Counted from the first letter of the stretch, positions 38,251 through 48,523 are shown. The stretch: 64,000 nucleotides of DNA from Vibrio plantisponsor (GCF_013041605.1 NZ_JABEQC010000002.1:1-64000); one strand, 5' to 3'. The notes: generated from the letters alone by a model not told the origin. Program-made: numbers and translations.

Positions 38251-39720
38251 ATGAGTGCAGAGTTGATCTTGAATGTCACACCGAGTGAAACACGGGTGGC
38301 AATGATCGAAGGTGGAGTCCTTCAAGAGATCCATATTGAACGTGAAGCAAAAAGAGGCATTGTCGGAAACATCTACAAGGGTAAAGTCAGTCGAGTTCTA
38401 CCCGGTATGCAAGCGGCTTTTGTGGATATTGGCCTAGACAAAGCAGCTTTTTTACACGCTTCAGATATCGTTCCTCACACAGAATGTGTGGCGGAAAACG
38501 AAAAACAACAGTTCCAAGTACGCGATATTTCTGAATTGGTTCGCCAAGGTCAGGATATTGTTGTGCAAGTCGTGAAAGATCCTTTGGGAACCAAAGGTGC
38601 CCGTTTAACCACAGATATTACTTTACCATCGCGTTATTTGGTCTATATGCCGGGTTCTGCGCACGTAGGTGTTTCTCAGCGAATTGAAAGTGAAGCTGAA
38701 CGTAATCGCCTAAAAGCAGTGGTGGCACAGTATTGCGACGAGAATGGTGGATTCATCATTCGTACCGCGGCTGAAGGTGCTGACGAAAAAGAATTGGCGC
38801 AAGATGCGGCTTTCCTTAAACGCCTCTGGGTTAAAGTGATGGAGCGTCGTGCGAAATACAAAACTCGTTCAACGCTGTACGGTGAACCAGGGCTGTCTCA
38901 ACGTATTATTCGTGATTTTGTCGGCACAGAACTGACCAGCATCTTGGTTGATTCACGTCTAGAGTTCGAAAATCTCAAAGAGTTCACGTCTGAATTCGTT
39001 CCAGAGCTGACCGACAAACTTGAGCTATACGAAGGTGATAAACCCATTTTCGATATGTACGACACGGAGAACGAAATTCAACGTTCTTTGGAGCGTAAAG
39101 TCGAGCTTAAATCTGGCGGCTATCTGATTATCGATCAGACAGAAGCCATGACCACGGTTGATATCAACACCGGCGCTTTTGTCGGCCGCCGTAATCTCGA
39201 AGAGACCATCTTCAATACCAATATCGAAGCAACACAAGCGATTGCTCGTCAGCTGCGTCTGCGCAATCTTGGCGGAATTATCATTATCGATTTTATCGAT
39301 ATGGCTTCCGATGATCACCGCAAGCGAGTACTTGCTTCGCTGGAAGCAGCGCTCAGCAAAGACCGAGTCAAAACGAATATCAACGGATTTACGCAGTTGG
39401 GATTAGTTGAGATGACTCGTAAACGTACACGAGAAAGTATTGAACATGTTCTGTGTTCTACTTGTCCAACTTGTGAAGGTCGTGGAGCGGTGAAAACCGT
39501 TGAAACGGTTTGCTTTGAAATACTGCGTGAAATTACGCGAGTGAACCGAGCCTACGACTCAGACAAGTTTGTTGTGTACGCATCTCCGGCAGTGGCAGAG
39601 ACTTTGCAAGGAGATGAGTCTCATGCGCTTGCTGAGCTGGAGCTGTTTATTGGTAAAGAAGTTCGTATTCAAGCGGAACCTCTGTATATCCAAGAACAAT
39701 TTGATGTTGTGATGATGTAA
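38251..39720 (+). CDS. rng: ribonuclease G
   Basis: Single-strand endoribonuclease of the RNase E/G family, which matures the 16S rRNA 5' end and degrades some mRNAs. The 489 residues have the S1 domain at about 38-120 (GNIYKGKVSRVLPGMQAAFV). The catalytic part carries TVDINTGAFVG and GGIIIIDFIDM with the metal-binding Asp, and the zinc link is CSTCPTCEGRG. There is no long C-terminal degradosome scaffold, which separates it from RNase E. It lies between maf and yhdP as in E. coli. Confidence 0.97.
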   Translation: MSAELILNVTPSETRVAMIEGGVLQEIHIEREAKRGIVGNIYKGKVSRVLPGMQAAFVDIGLDKAAFLHASDIVPHTECVAENEKQQFQVRDISELVRQGQDIVVQVVKDPLGTKGARLTTDITLPSRYLVYMPGSAHVGVSQRIESEAERNRLKAVVAQYCDENGGFIIRTAAEGADEKELAQDAAFLKRLWVKVMERRAKYKTRSTLYGEPGLSQRIIRDFVGTELTSILVDSRLEFENLKEFTSEFVPELTDKLELYEGDKPIFDMYDTENEIQRSLERKVELKSGGYLIIDQTEAMTTVDINTGAFVGRRNLEETIFNTNIEATQAIARQLRLRNLGGIIIIDFIDMASDDHRKRVLASLEAALSKDRVKTNINGFTQLGLVEMTRKRTRESIEHVLCSTCPTCEGRGAVKTVETVCFEILREITRVNRAYDSDKFVVYASPAVAETLQGDESHALAELELFIGKEVRIQAEPLYIQEQFDVVMM

Positions 39721-39731
39721 AAGGATATTGA

Positions 39732-42700
39732 GTGAGCTCAACCTTTACCCGCCTTGGGCGATTTATTTTATGGCTTATTGTTAGCCTATTGGTGTTATTG
39801 GCTGTTGTGGTAACTGCTTTGCGGGTACTGCTGCCTGAAATGAATCGCTACCAAAGTGAAATCGAGCGCTGGGCGACTCAGCAAACCAACATACAGTTTA
39901 AAGTGACCGATGTGCGTGGTTTTTGGAAAAACACGCACCCTTCACTCGCTCTTAAAGCAGTAAGAGCGGAACTTCCTGTAAGCAGTAAAATCCACATATC
40001 TACTCAGCAAATTGATATCGAATTTGACTTATTTCAGTCTCTGCTCAATCGCCAGCCGGTGATAGCGGATATGAACATTCATGGCATGAAGTTGGATATC
40101 AGCGCCATTGACTGGAACCGTATTGCTGATTCTGAGCGCGACGATAGTTCTGACGCAAACTCTGAGGCGAGCAATGAAGGACAAGTTGTGCAGCTGTTGG
40201 ACGACCTGTTCCTACGCCAGCTTGATAATTTTTCGCTTCTTAACTCAACCATTTTGTACCAGACAATGGCCGGCGAAATTCGTCAGCTTGATATCGCTAA
40301 GCTGCGTTGGCGAAACAAAGGCTCTCACCATTTTGCCGAAGGTGAAGTGAGCTTGGCGGACGCCAATATCAACTCTCTGTTAGTGAATGCTGACTTTGAA
40401 GACCATGGCTCGCTGCTTGATATTTCTGGTGATTTCTACGCCAGTGCCGACAATCTTCGTGTTACCCCTTGGTTAACTCGATATCTGAAGGAAGAAACAG
40501 GTATTGAGCGCGGAAGAGTAAGCTTTAACGCGTGGATGACCCTGAACCACAATCAACCTGTTGATGGGTATGTTGAACTGAAACCGTCAGAGCTTATCTG
40601 GGGGGAAGAAGGCAGTTCCAACGAACTATTGCTGGAGTCAGGCATAGTTAAGTTAATGCCTGCTGATAAAGGGTGGCAGGTTAATGCCCACTCTTTACAG
40701 CTACGTACCAATGATACGGCTTGGCCAGACCTCGATGTTGCTCTTGATTGGCAACCAGAAGGCTGGACGTTAAATCTTTCTCAAATTGATGTAGAAACGC
40801 TCTTGCCTCTGGCGGCTTTGATGCCAGATTCTCAGCAATCAACCAAGCTAATTCATGACCTGAAACCGGGCGGACTATTGGAAGATATCCGAGTTTCTAT
40901 GGGGAAAACCATAGACTCCCTGCGTTATTCAGCGCAGCTGACAGATGGCCGAATCGCACAATGGTACTTACTTCCTGAAGTGCATCAACTTCAGGCAAAG
41001 ATTAGCGGTTCTGCCGATATTGCAAACATCCATGCTACCTTGATTGATGATACCTTGCCGTATGGTGATGTATTTCAGGCGCCACTGAACATTCGCCATG
41101 GTGATGTGAATTTGGTTTGGCAAATGGGCAGTGACGGTTGGTCGCTTTGGGCTGATAAAGTCACTGTTGCGACTCCTGACTTGCAGGCATTAGGCGCATT
41201 TCGTCTCGATTTCCCACACGATAAAAGTCCATTCCTGTCATTTTATCTAGAAGCGGATGCTTATAACGCGGGTGAAACTTGGCGTTATTTGCCAACTCTT
41301 GCGCTGGGCGATGATTTGACTGACTACTTGTCTACCGCCATTCAAGGTGGGCGAGTCGATACCGCCAAACTGATTTGGTATGGCGATTTAGGCTCATTTC
41401 CATATCAGGATAATAATGGTGTATTTCAGGCATGGGTCGGGCTGAAAGAAGGTAAGTTTAGTTTTGACACCGCTTGGCCGACGATCACTAATCTACAATT
41501 GGATTTGTTATTCGAAAACGATGCCATGTATTTAGATTCAAATGCGGCAACGTTAATGGATGTGAACGCCAAACGAATCACAGGGCGCATCCCAAGTTTA
41601 GCGCCGGATGGTCATATCGAGATTGAAGCCAGTGCTGTGGCGGAGGGGAATGCCGTTCGAGCGTATATGACGGCGACCCCGTTGGTTGATTCTGTGGGTG
41701 CGGCGCTTAACGCCGTTCAAGTGAGCGGTGAAGTTACTTCTGAATTTCAGTTAAATATTCCGTTTACCCGAGACAAAGAACCTCGCGCTTGGGGTTGGGC
41801 TGAGTTGTCAAAAAATCATGTGGATATTGATGCTCCACCAATGATGTTGGATTCGGTATCCGGTCGCATTAACTTCGACAACGATGTGATTACCGCTGCG
41901 GGCTTGTCATCCAAGTTGTTAAAGCAACCGATCTCCTTTGATTTTCAGGGTGAGAGTACGCCTCAAGGTTATGCGGTAAACATTGATGTTATCGGTGACT
42001 GGGATGTGAAACCTCTGGTGCCTTATGTTGGAGAACGTTGGCTCAAGCGTCTGAAAGGTCACGCACCGTGGCAAACCAGTGTGGCTTTGCAGTTAAACGA
42101 TGTTGGCTTTACTTACCAGATAGACAGTACCGCAGACCTGAAAATGGTTGCGAGTGAATACCCGTACCCATTGGCAAAGAAAACGAAAACAGCGGGCAAA
42201 GCGCATCTGCAGGCTTCGGGAAATCAGGAGTCGATTACTGCGCGTCTTCAGCTTCCTCAAGCCAAGTATCAGGCTGAGATTGATATCAGACCTAAAACCC
42301 CGGTGTTAACAGCGACCAACTTGGTGCTTGGACAAGGTGGTTTTAAAATCAGTCCCGTGGTTGGGCACCATGCTCAGGTTCGCCTTGACCGATTTAATTT
42401 AGATGAATGGATCGCTGTGATGAATGATGTGCCTGTTGCTAAAGCAGGCAAGTCAAGTCTAGATAAAATGAACACTCCGGAGATTCCAGTTCCGCAACGT
42501 GTCGATCTAAAAACTCAAGAACTGACCCTTGCCGAGATTGAGTGGCACGATGTTGATTTTAATGCTCGCCAGAAAGGCCTGGGCTGGGTTATGAACTTGG
42601 AAAGCCAAGAAGCAAAAGGGCAAGCCAATTATATTCAGCCTTATGATCTATCAGTCTCATTTGACCGCCTGCATGTATTCGTTCCATCTTTGGATGAAGA

Positions 42701-43628
42701 AAAGCCGAAGCCTTTGCTGACATCACACACTAAACAATCTGACCCTCTGATTTCCGAGTTTGATCGCGAGTTTCATCGCCTGATGCCGAATCTAACTCTG
42801 GTGATTAACGACTTTTGGCTGCAAGGTTATAAAGTTGGCAAAGTGAATATGGATTTCCAGCGCAGAGGCAACACTCTGGAGTGGAAAAAAGTGGATGTGG
42901 TGAGTGGTACCAATACCGTTCATATGAGTGGCGACTGGACACTGACTGACACAACCAGCCACACTAAGCTAAAGTTTGAAGTTCAGGGTGAAAACAACAG
43001 CGACCTGATGGAACGATTCGGTATCAGTTCAGGAATTCAAAAAGCCTCGTTCAACATGTGGAGCGATTTGCAATGGGATGGCGCTCCTTGGTCGATGAAG
43101 GTTAACACCGTTCAAGGCAGTGTAAAAACAGAGCTGGGTAAAGGGGTGATATCCGATGTCAGCGGCGCTGCGAAGCTCTTGGGTCTGTTCAGCTTAGACT
43201 CTATCATTCGTAAAATGCAGCTCGACTTCAGTGATGTATTCGATAAAGGTATGGCCTTTGATTCGATCACTGGCAGCGGTGAAGTTGATAAAGGTATTTT
43301 TGTTACTAATGATATAAAGATGGATGCCATTGCTGGTGACATGACCATTAAAGGATTAGCGGATCTCAACACTCGTACCGTAGATGCAGAAGTTAACTTT
43401 GTACCGGACATTACTTCTGGTATTCCGGTACTGACCGCATTTGCGGTAACGCCGCAGACGGCGTTATATGTGTTGGCGATTACCACTGTGATAGCACCTG
43501 TGGTCGAAGTTTTCACCGAAGTAAATTATGAGGTGAAAGGTCCGATGGATTCACCGACAGTAAAAGAACTCTCTCGTAGTCGCGGTGAATTTAAGCTGCC
43601 GAAAAAACTTAGAGATCTCGCAAAATAA
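39732..43628 (+). CDS. yhdP: YhdP, AsmA-like phospholipid-transport protein
   Basis: Large AsmA-like protein that in E. coli works with TamB and YdbH to carry phospholipids to the outer membrane. The 1298 residues have one N-terminal membrane helix (LGRFILWLIVSLLVLLAVVV) and then a very long beta-rich periplasmic groove. The end carries an apolar stretch (VLAITTVIAPVVEVFTEVNY) followed by basic residues. The length is close to E. coli YhdP (1266). The start is GTG with AAGGA six bases upstream, 11 bases after rng. Confidence 0.93.
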   Translation: MSSTFTRLGRFILWLIVSLLVLLAVVVTALRVLLPEMNRYQSEIERWATQQTNIQFKVTDVRGFWKNTHPSLALKAVRAELPVSSKIHISTQQIDIEFDLFQSLLNRQPVIADMNIHGMKLDISAIDWNRIADSERDDSSDANSEASNEGQVVQLLDDLFLRQLDNFSLLNSTILYQTMAGEIRQLDIAKLRWRNKGSHHFAEGEVSLADANINSLLVNADFEDHGSLLDISGDFYASADNLRVTPWLTRYLKEETGIERGRVSFNAWMTLNHNQPVDGYVELKPSELIWGEEGSSNELLLESGIVKLMPADKGWQVNAHSLQLRTNDTAWPDLDVALDWQPEGWTLNLSQIDVETLLPLAALMPDSQQSTKLIHDLKPGGLLEDIRVSMGKTIDSLRYSAQLTDGRIAQWYLLPEVHQLQAKISGSADIANIHATLIDDTLPYGDVFQAPLNIRHGDVNLVWQMGSDGWSLWADKVTVATPDLQALGAFRLDFPHDKSPFLSFYLEADAYNAGETWRYLPTLALGDDLTDYLSTAIQGGRVDTAKLIWYGDLGSFPYQDNNGVFQAWVGLKEGKFSFDTAWPTITNLQLDLLFENDAMYLDSNAATLMDVNAKRITGRIPSLAPDGHIEIEASAVAEGNAVRAYMTATPLVDSVGAALNAVQVSGEVTSEFQLNIPFTRDKEPRAWGWAELSKNHVDIDAPPMMLDSVSGRINFDNDVITAAGLSSKLLKQPISFDFQGESTPQGYAVNIDVIGDWDVKPLVPYVGERWLKRLKGHAPWQTSVALQLNDVGFTYQIDSTADLKMVASEYPYPLAKKTKTAGKAHLQASGNQESITARLQLPQAKYQAEIDIRPKTPVLTATNLVLGQGGFKISPVVGHHAQVRLDRFNLDEWIAVMNDVPVAKAGKSSLDKMNTPEIPVPQRVDLKTQELTLAEIEWHDVDFNARQKGLGWVMNLESQEAKGQANYIQPYDLSVSFDRLHVFVPSLDEEKPKPLLTSHTKQSDPLISEFDREFHRLMPNLTLVINDFWLQGYKVGKVNMDFQRRGNTLEWKKVDVVSGTNTVHMSGDWTLTDTTSHTKLKFEVQGENNSDLMERFGISSGIQKASFNMWSDLQWDGAPWSMKVNTVQGSVKTELGKGVISDVSGAAKLLGLFSLDSIIRKMQLDFSDVFDKGMAFDSITGSGEVDKGIFVTNDIKMDAIAGDMTIKGLADLNTRTVDAEVNFVPDITSGIPVLTAFAVTPQTALYVLAITTVIAPVVEVFTEVNYEVKGPMDSPTVKELSRSRGEFKLPKKLRDLAK

Positions 43629-43657
43629 GTCAGACAAAAGTAGGTTGGGCTATTTAC

Positions 43658-44491
43658 ATGGAACGTATTGGTTTAATTCAAATGACATCCAGCTCGGATG
43701 TGAATGAGAATCTCACTTATATTGAACAGCAAACCACGCTACTGGCAAAGCAAGGCGCTAAATGGGTGGTTACCCCAGAAAATGCGGTAGTGTTTGGTAA
43801 CAAAGAGAATTACCACAACAGTGCTGAAGAACTGGGTGATGGGCCTGTTCAGGAAAGAATTTCGCGCTTAGCTACAGAGCAGCAGGTTTGGATTCTTATC
43901 GGTAGTATGCCGATTCGCCGAACTTCAGCGGAGAATCAAGGTGTGACTACCACATCTGTTCTGTTTAATCCGCAAGGTCAAATTGTGGCTCACTATGATA
44001 AGCTGCACATGTTTGATGTTGATGTTGCTGATGGCCACAAGCGTTATCGTGAATCAGAAACGTTTACGCCGGGTAACGATATCGTTGTGGCAGAAACGCC
44101 CTTTGCTAAGCTGGGATTGTCCATCTGTTACGATGTTCGATTCCCTAATCTGTATGCAGAATTACGTCGATTAGGAGCTCAGATATTGTTGGTACCTGCG
44201 GCGTTTACAGCCGTAACCGGTAAGGCGCATTGGGAAGTGCTTCTAAGAGCTCGTGCGATAGAAAGCCAGTGTTGGGTTATCGCAGTTGGTCAAGGTGGCC
44301 ATCATGCTTGCGGACGAGAAACGTGGGGGCACTCAATGGTGATCAGCCCTTGGGGTGAGATCATTGCTTCATTAGATCAGGATGCCGCAAGTCTGGTTGT
44401 TGATATCGAGTTAGAACAAATAGAGAGTGTGCGTGCTGCTATGCCTATTAGTGCTCACACACGCTTTCGCAATCAATTTATTCTTTCATAA
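43658..44491 (+). CDS. carbon-nitrogen hydrolase (Nit1/deaminated glutathione amidase-like)
   Basis: Nitrilase-superfamily amidase. The 277 residues keep the catalytic triad Glu41 (VTPENAVVFG), Lys115 (HYDKLHMFDV) and Cys157 (LSICYDVRFPNLYAELR). The motif around Lys and Cys is that of the Nit1 branch, which hydrolyses deaminated glutathione as a metabolite-repair step. That substrate is inferred from the branch, not shown. It lies between yhdP and tldD on the same strand with gaps of under 30 bases, so probably in one operon. Confidence 0.88.
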   Translation: MERIGLIQMTSSSDVNENLTYIEQQTTLLAKQGAKWVVTPENAVVFGNKENYHNSAEELGDGPVQERISRLATEQQVWILIGSMPIRRTSAENQGVTTTSVLFNPQGQIVAHYDKLHMFDVDVADGHKRYRESETFTPGNDIVVAETPFAKLGLSICYDVRFPNLYAELRRLGAQILLVPAAFTAVTGKAHWEVLLRARAIESQCWVIAVGQGGHHACGRETWGHSMVISPWGEIIASLDQDAASLVVDIELEQIESVRAAMPISAHTRFRNQFILS

Positions 44492-44518
44492 GCAATTTAT
44501 AGAGAAAAAGAGCTAAAC

Positions 44519-45964
44519 ATGAGTATAACCCGCATTGAAGAAGCATTATTAAAACCGGCAGGGCTTACTGAGCAAGACATTGCCGATACTCTGTCGAGCA
44601 TCGCAACCCGCCAGATTGATTATGCAGATATTTATTTCCAGTCTAGCTGGCATGAGTCTTTGGTTTTGGAAGACAGCATTATTAAAGATGGTTCATTCAA
44701 CATCGACTGTGGTGTGGGGGTGCGAGCTGTCACTGGCGAGAAAACAGGTTTCGCCTATTCCGATCAAATCCAGTTAGAAGGTTTGCAGCAAAGCGCGATT
44801 GCTGCGCGCGGTATTGCGCAACAAGGGCAGAATGCATCGGTACAAGCCTTTAAACGCAATAGTAACCAAACCTATTATGCGGCTGTTAACCCATTAGAAA
44901 GCTGGGAAAAACAGAAGAAAACAGAATTACTACAGCAGATAGATGCTTACATCCGCACCAAAGAACCACTCGTTCAAGAAGTCTCTGTAAGCCTGAGTGG
45001 CGTGCATGAACAAGTATTAGTTGCGGCGACAGACGGTACTTATGCTGGCGATATTCGTCCATTAGTTCGTTTATCTATCAGCGTATTAGCGCAACGTGGC
45101 GATCGCCGAGAACGTGGCAGTGCTGGTGGCGGTGGCCGTTTTACCTACGACTATTTCTTAAATGAAGAGAACGGACAGAAGATCGTTTTTGCTTATGCAG
45201 ATGAAGCGATCCGTCAGGCGTTGGTTAACTTAGAAGCCGATGCAGCACCTGCGGGTACTATGCCAGTGGTATTAGGCTCTGGTTGGCCGGGTGTTCTACT
45301 GCATGAAGCGGTAGGCCATGGTCTAGAAGGCGACTTCAACCGTAAAGAGTCATCAGTATTCTCTGGCAAAATCGGACAGAAAGTGACCTCCGATCTTTGT
45401 ACTATTGTTGATGATGGCACTTTGAAAGATCTTCGCGGTTCCCTGAACGTGGACGATGAAGGTGTGAATGGTCAATACAATGTTCTTATCGAGAACGGCG
45501 TTCTTAAAGGCTATATGCAAGATAAACTCAACGCGCGTTTAATGGGTGTTGCACCTACGGGTAACGGCCGCCGTGAGTCTTACGCGCATCTGCCAATGCC
45601 TCGTATGACCAACACTTACATGCTGCCGGGTCAACATACGCCTGAAGAGATCATCTCTACGGTGAAGAAAGGGGTCTATGCGCCTAACTTTGGTGGTGGT
45701 CAGGTTGATATCACTTCCGGTAAGTTCGTGTTTTCAGCATCAGAAGCTTACTTAATTGAAAACGGTAAAGTTACTCGCCCAATTAAAGGTGCAACCTTAA
45801 TTGGCTCTGGTATTGAAGCGATGCAGCAAGTTTCAATGGTAGGTAATGACCTGAGCATTGACCGTGGTGTTGGTGTGTGCGGCAAGGCTGGACAAAGTGT
45901 GCCAGTAGGTGTTGGTCAGCCAACACTGAAATTGGATGCGTTGACCGTAGGTGGCACGGAATAA
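44519..45964 (+). CDS. tldD: metalloprotease TldD
   Basis: TldD half of the TldD/TldE (PmbA) heterodimeric zinc protease that degrades unfolded peptides and matures some peptides such as microcin B17. The 481 residues have the metal and active-site motif HEAVGH at 262-267, followed by GLEGDFNRK, and the typical C-terminal [24 protein letters not shown] region. The partner PmbA is not in this window. It equals E. coli TldD in length (481). Confidence 0.97.
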   Translation: MSITRIEEALLKPAGLTEQDIADTLSSIATRQIDYADIYFQSSWHESLVLEDSIIKDGSFNIDCGVGVRAVTGEKTGFAYSDQIQLEGLQQSAIAARGIAQQGQNASVQAFKRNSNQTYYAAVNPLESWEKQKKTELLQQIDAYIRTKEPLVQEVSVSLSGVHEQVLVAATDGTYAGDIRPLVRLSISVLAQRGDRRERGSAGGGGRFTYDYFLNEENGQKIVFAYADEAIRQALVNLEADAAPAGTMPVVLGSGWPGVLLHEAVGHGLEGDFNRKESSVFSGKIGQKVTSDLCTIVDDGTLKDLRGSLNVDDEGVNGQYNVLIENGVLKGYMQDKLNARLMGVAPTGNGRRESYAHLPMPRMTNTYMLPGQHTPEEIISTVKKGVYAPNFGGGQVDITSGKFVFSASEAYLIENGKVTRPIKGATLIGSGIEAMQQVSMVGNDLSIDRGVGVCGKAGQSVPVGVGQPTLKLDALTVGGTE

Positions 45965-46175
45965 CCGTGTCTCCCAACTAGAAGCATTACAGCAAAGCTT
46001 ATGGATGCTGTAGGCTTTGTTGCTGGTTAGCATAGAATGACTTGTTAGCAGTACAGTGGTTATTACCAGAAAGATCGTTTTAAGATCGTCATGCAGGTGG
46101 TAATTCACAACGATCCGTGCGATATTGCGCGCAATTAAATTGATACCCTTTTTGTACACTTTGGAGCACATTTTT

Positions 46176-46595
46176 ATGCCTCAACAAGATGATTATCTAT
46201 CAGTGGAAGACTTCCTAGAAATTCAAAAGGAAGATACTCGCGAAATCATTCAAGCACTGCTGGAAGATGGCAGTGATCCTGAAGCGCTGTATGAGATTGA
46301 ACACCACTTTTTCGCTGAAGATTTCGATAAGCTAGAAAAAGCTGCTGTTGAAGCTTTTAAAATGGGCTTTGAAGTTCTTGAAGCTGAAGAAGCTGAAGAT
46401 GAAGACGGCAGCAAGCTACTGTGCTTTGACGCAACAATGCAGTCTGCTCTTGATCCAGTAGCGATCGATGCTCAAGTTGAAAAACTGGTTAATCTGGCTG
46501 AAAAATACGACATCATCTATGACGGGTGGGGTACTTACTACGAGGGCGAAGATGCCTTGTACCCTGACGAAGATGAAGACGATGATGAAGAGTAA
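46176..46595 (+). CDS. rraB: ribonuclease E inhibitor RraB
   Basis: Binds RNase E and lowers its activity on part of the transcriptome. The 139 residues are strongly acidic, with [50 protein letters not shown] and a tail of almost only Asp and Glu, all typical of RraB. The start is ATG 46176 with GGAG nine bases upstream; the frame is open 17 codons more but without support. The 211 bases between tldD and rraB hold no gene and presumably its promoter. A terminator follows at 46608. Confidence 0.93.
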   Translation: MPQQDDYLSVEDFLEIQKEDTREIIQALLEDGSDPEALYEIEHHFFAEDFDKLEKAAVEAFKMGFEVLEAEEAEDEDGSKLLCFDATMQSALDPVAIDAQVEKLVNLAEKYDIIYDGWGTYYEGEDALYPDEDEDDDEE

Positions 46596-46607
46596 GTCTT
46601 AATATAG

Positions 46608-46632
46608 ATACCAGCCTAGGCTGGTATTTTTT
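46608..46632 (+). terminator. terminator of rraB
   Basis: Perfect palindrome ATACCAGCCTAGGCTGGTAT (46608-46627) running into a T tract. Confidence 0.92.
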
Positions 46633-46693
46633 ATTGTCACTATGTTTAAATAGTCACAACTCTTCTAAAAGAAAATCATTCAATAAGAATATT

Positions 46694-47488
46694 ATGCAGC
46701 TTTCTCTCGCCGGTTTATGGCAACTTTCACCGCTCACCGATTTATCTATACCTCAGGACGATATCACGTTTCCGTCACCACTCAGTGCAGTGTTACCGCA
46801 AACTTTGTCTGAAGACGAGATTGCACATCAGGAATGGCACCTCATGCACGATGTTGAAGTCGATGAAAGCATGTTGAACTTCGGAGCCGTCGACCTTGTT
46901 CTGGAAGGTATCGATTACCATGCGGAAGTTCGTTTGAACGGTGTCGCTCTGTTTGACTGTGACGGCTCTCAGAAGGTCTATAGAAAAGATATTCTTCCGC
47001 AACTGACACTGGGAAGAAACCGTTTTGAGATCCTCTTTCTGGAACAAGATGAAGATTGGCTGTTGGATGAAGAAGACGTTGAAGTCTGTTTATTGAGTGA
47101 AGAAGTGAAAAAGTACGATGACAGAATTGGCATATGGCGTGAGCCTTATTTGCAGTTCATCCGCCACGTACGTTTAGGTGCTGTTACTACAGAACAAATC
47201 TGGCACTACGGTGGTGGTTGTGAGTTGCTGGTGAATTTGCACTTCACTCCGTTCTCTCCGGGCCTAGTTTCAGCAGCGGTTAAGTTTGATGGCATGACGT
47301 ATCAGTTGCCAATTGATATCCGTAGTGACCATGTCAGTGCACTGTTTCAGGTCGATGCCCCGAAGTATTACGATAAAGCTAATCCAAATCCGAAAGATCT
47401 TTATGAGTTAAGCATCCAGTTAGATGGGCAGAGAAAAGTGTGTCAACTCGGTCTATCTAGAGAGTTCTGCGTGACTCACTTCGTATAG
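46694..47488 (+). CDS. unassigned protein resembling the N-terminal part of GH2 beta-mannosidases
   Basis: I do not know its function. The 264 residues look like the sugar-binding jelly-roll domain that opens glycoside hydrolase family 2 enzymes: SLAGLWQLSPL, a FPSPLSAVLPQ segment like the LPG-type start of beta-mannosidases, EWHLMHDVEV, LEGIDYHAEVRLNG and RIGIWREPYLQF, which matches the GIW-R-P turn. An Ig-like part follows, and then the protein ends. The catalytic barrel with its two Glu is missing, and the downstream 40 bases are a terminator, so this is not a simple truncation. It has no signal peptide and should be cytoplasmic. The start ATG 46694 is chosen by domain alignment; the ribosome binding site is poor. 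Confidence 0.6.
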   Translation: MQLSLAGLWQLSPLTDLSIPQDDITFPSPLSAVLPQTLSEDEIAHQEWHLMHDVEVDESMLNFGAVDLVLEGIDYHAEVRLNGVALFDCDGSQKVYRKDILPQLTLGRNRFEILFLEQDEDWLLDEEDVEVCLLSEEVKKYDDRIGIWREPYLQFIRHVRLGAVTTEQIWHYGGGCELLVNLHFTPFSPGLVSAAVKFDGMTYQLPIDIRSDHVSALFQVDAPKYYDKANPNPKDLYELSIQLDGQRKVCQLGLSREFCVTHFV

Positions 47489-47498
47489 AGTAGAAACC

Positions 47499-47530
47499 AA
47501 AAGCCCCAGCTCTCAGAGTTGGGGCTTTTT
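47499..47530. terminator. terminator between the GH2-like gene and the DUF2061 gene
   Basis: Long stem around AAAGCCCCA (47500-47508) with TGGGGCTTT (47520-47528) and inner pairs, then five T residues rightward. Leftward it ends in TTTTGG and may also serve the convergent gene. Confidence 0.88.
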
Positions 47531-47531
47531 C

Positions 47532-47918
47532 TTAGTGAGCACATTGCCAATGATTATGATGGGCTTTGTTCTGCCAGAATTTTTCATGGAAGTAGTAAGC
47601 ACAAGTATTAAAACTTGGTTCAATCAGTGCCATCACTCCACCAATTAACCAGCTGCCTGTTAGCATGTATGCCACATTAAATGCGACTGTGTAGTGAATA
47701 ACAGCAAAACTCATGGTTTTGATTCTTGGGTTATGAGCATAGCGCTGTAGCGGAGCGTATCTGTCCCAAACTTTCTCGTGGAAGTAGAATGCTACAGTGT
47801 TCACCATTGGCTCAAGCATTGCGATCAGGCTGCCTAGAATGATGTCGCCTGTCAGTACGTATGCAACGGTAAAAGCAATGCTGAAGTGTAATGCTGCAAA
47901 ACTGATAGTCTTTTTCAT
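47532..47918 (-). CDS. membrane protein with two DUF2061 repeats
   Basis: Small inner-membrane protein of unknown role. The 128 residues are two copies of one unit: KTISFAALHFSIAFTVAYVL with EPMVNTVAFYFHEKVWDR, then KTMSFAVIHYTVAFNVAYML with EPSFNTCAYYFHEKFW. This is the DUF2061 domain. Each copy has two helices joined by a short turn, and the FHEK motif is kept in both. The C terminus holds several His. It is a single gene facing the GH2-like gene, with 143 bases separating it from uspA. Confidence 0.82.
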   Translation of the reverse strand: MKKTISFAALHFSIAFTVAYVLTGDIILGSLIAMLEPMVNTVAFYFHEKVWDRYAPLQRYAHNPRIKTMSFAVIHYTVAFNVAYMLTGSWLIGGVMALIEPSFNTCAYYFHEKFWQNKAHHNHWQCAH

Positions 47919-48019
47919 AATGTGCCCAACCTTGTTTCTCTTTGTTGGGGTTATTATTGATAACTATTCGCATTATCGCTAGTGGTATTTTTGAATTATT
48001 GTGATAGGTAAAAACTAAC

Positions 48020-48043
48020 AAAAAAGGCACATTAAGCGCCTTT
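48020..48043 (-). terminator. terminator of the TRAP/uspA operon
   Basis: Eight-pair stem AAAGGCGC/GTGCCTTT (one G-U) read leftward, ending in six T residues, 19 bases past the uspA stop. Confidence 0.85.
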
Positions 48044-48061
48044 ATCAATTTTAAGCTTTTA

Positions 48062-48499
48062 TCAACCTGCTGGTTTTATAACCAGAACATTGACTGGTGA
48101 GTTCTCAACAACTTTGCTTGCAACAGAGCCTAGTACCACTTTATCGATTCGAGAGCGTTTGTGACTTGGCATGATAATCAAATCTGCGTGAACCTTTTTA
48201 GCGTAATCAAGAATGGTGCTGTAAGGTTTACCTTCCGCAACATACACTTCAAATTCAACGCCGTCAGTGCTGAACTGTTGTGCAAATTTTTTCAGTTGCT
48301 GTTTCACATCTTCTTTCATTTGCTTTGCTGCTTCTTTAGGGAAGTAGGTAGCAACCATCGACATGTGGATGCCAGGCAGAACATTAAGCAGATGAACTTT
48401 AGCGTTGTTCTGTTTTGCATGCCAAACCGCATGTTCAACAGCCTTGTCACAGAAACCGTGTTCATTTAAATCAACAGGAACAAGAATGTGTTTATACAT
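48062..48499 (-). CDS. universal stress protein (UspA family) linked to a TRAP transporter
   Basis: A 145-residue single-domain Usp protein, starting YKHILVPVDLNEHG. In the nucleotide loop it reads MPSHKRSRIDKVVLGS: the distal Gly-Ser is present, but Pro and Lys stand where ATP-binding members have the two Gly of Gly-x-x-Gly, so ATP binding is doubtful. It lies 62 bases after the TRAP permease on the same strand, with a stem-loop between. Usp proteins coded with TRAP transporters can regulate uptake, as reported for TeaD with TeaABC of Halomonas; that role is an inference here. Confidence 0.87.
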   Translation of the reverse strand: MYKHILVPVDLNEHGFCDKAVEHAVWHAKQNNAKVHLLNVLPGIHMSMVATYFPKEAAKQMKEDVKQQLKKFAQQFSTDGVEFEVYVAEGKPYSTILDYAKKVHADLIIMPSHKRSRIDKVVLGSVASKVVENSPVNVLVIKPAG

Positions 48500-48523
48500 A
48501 ATGTTATTTCTCTGAGTGATAAT

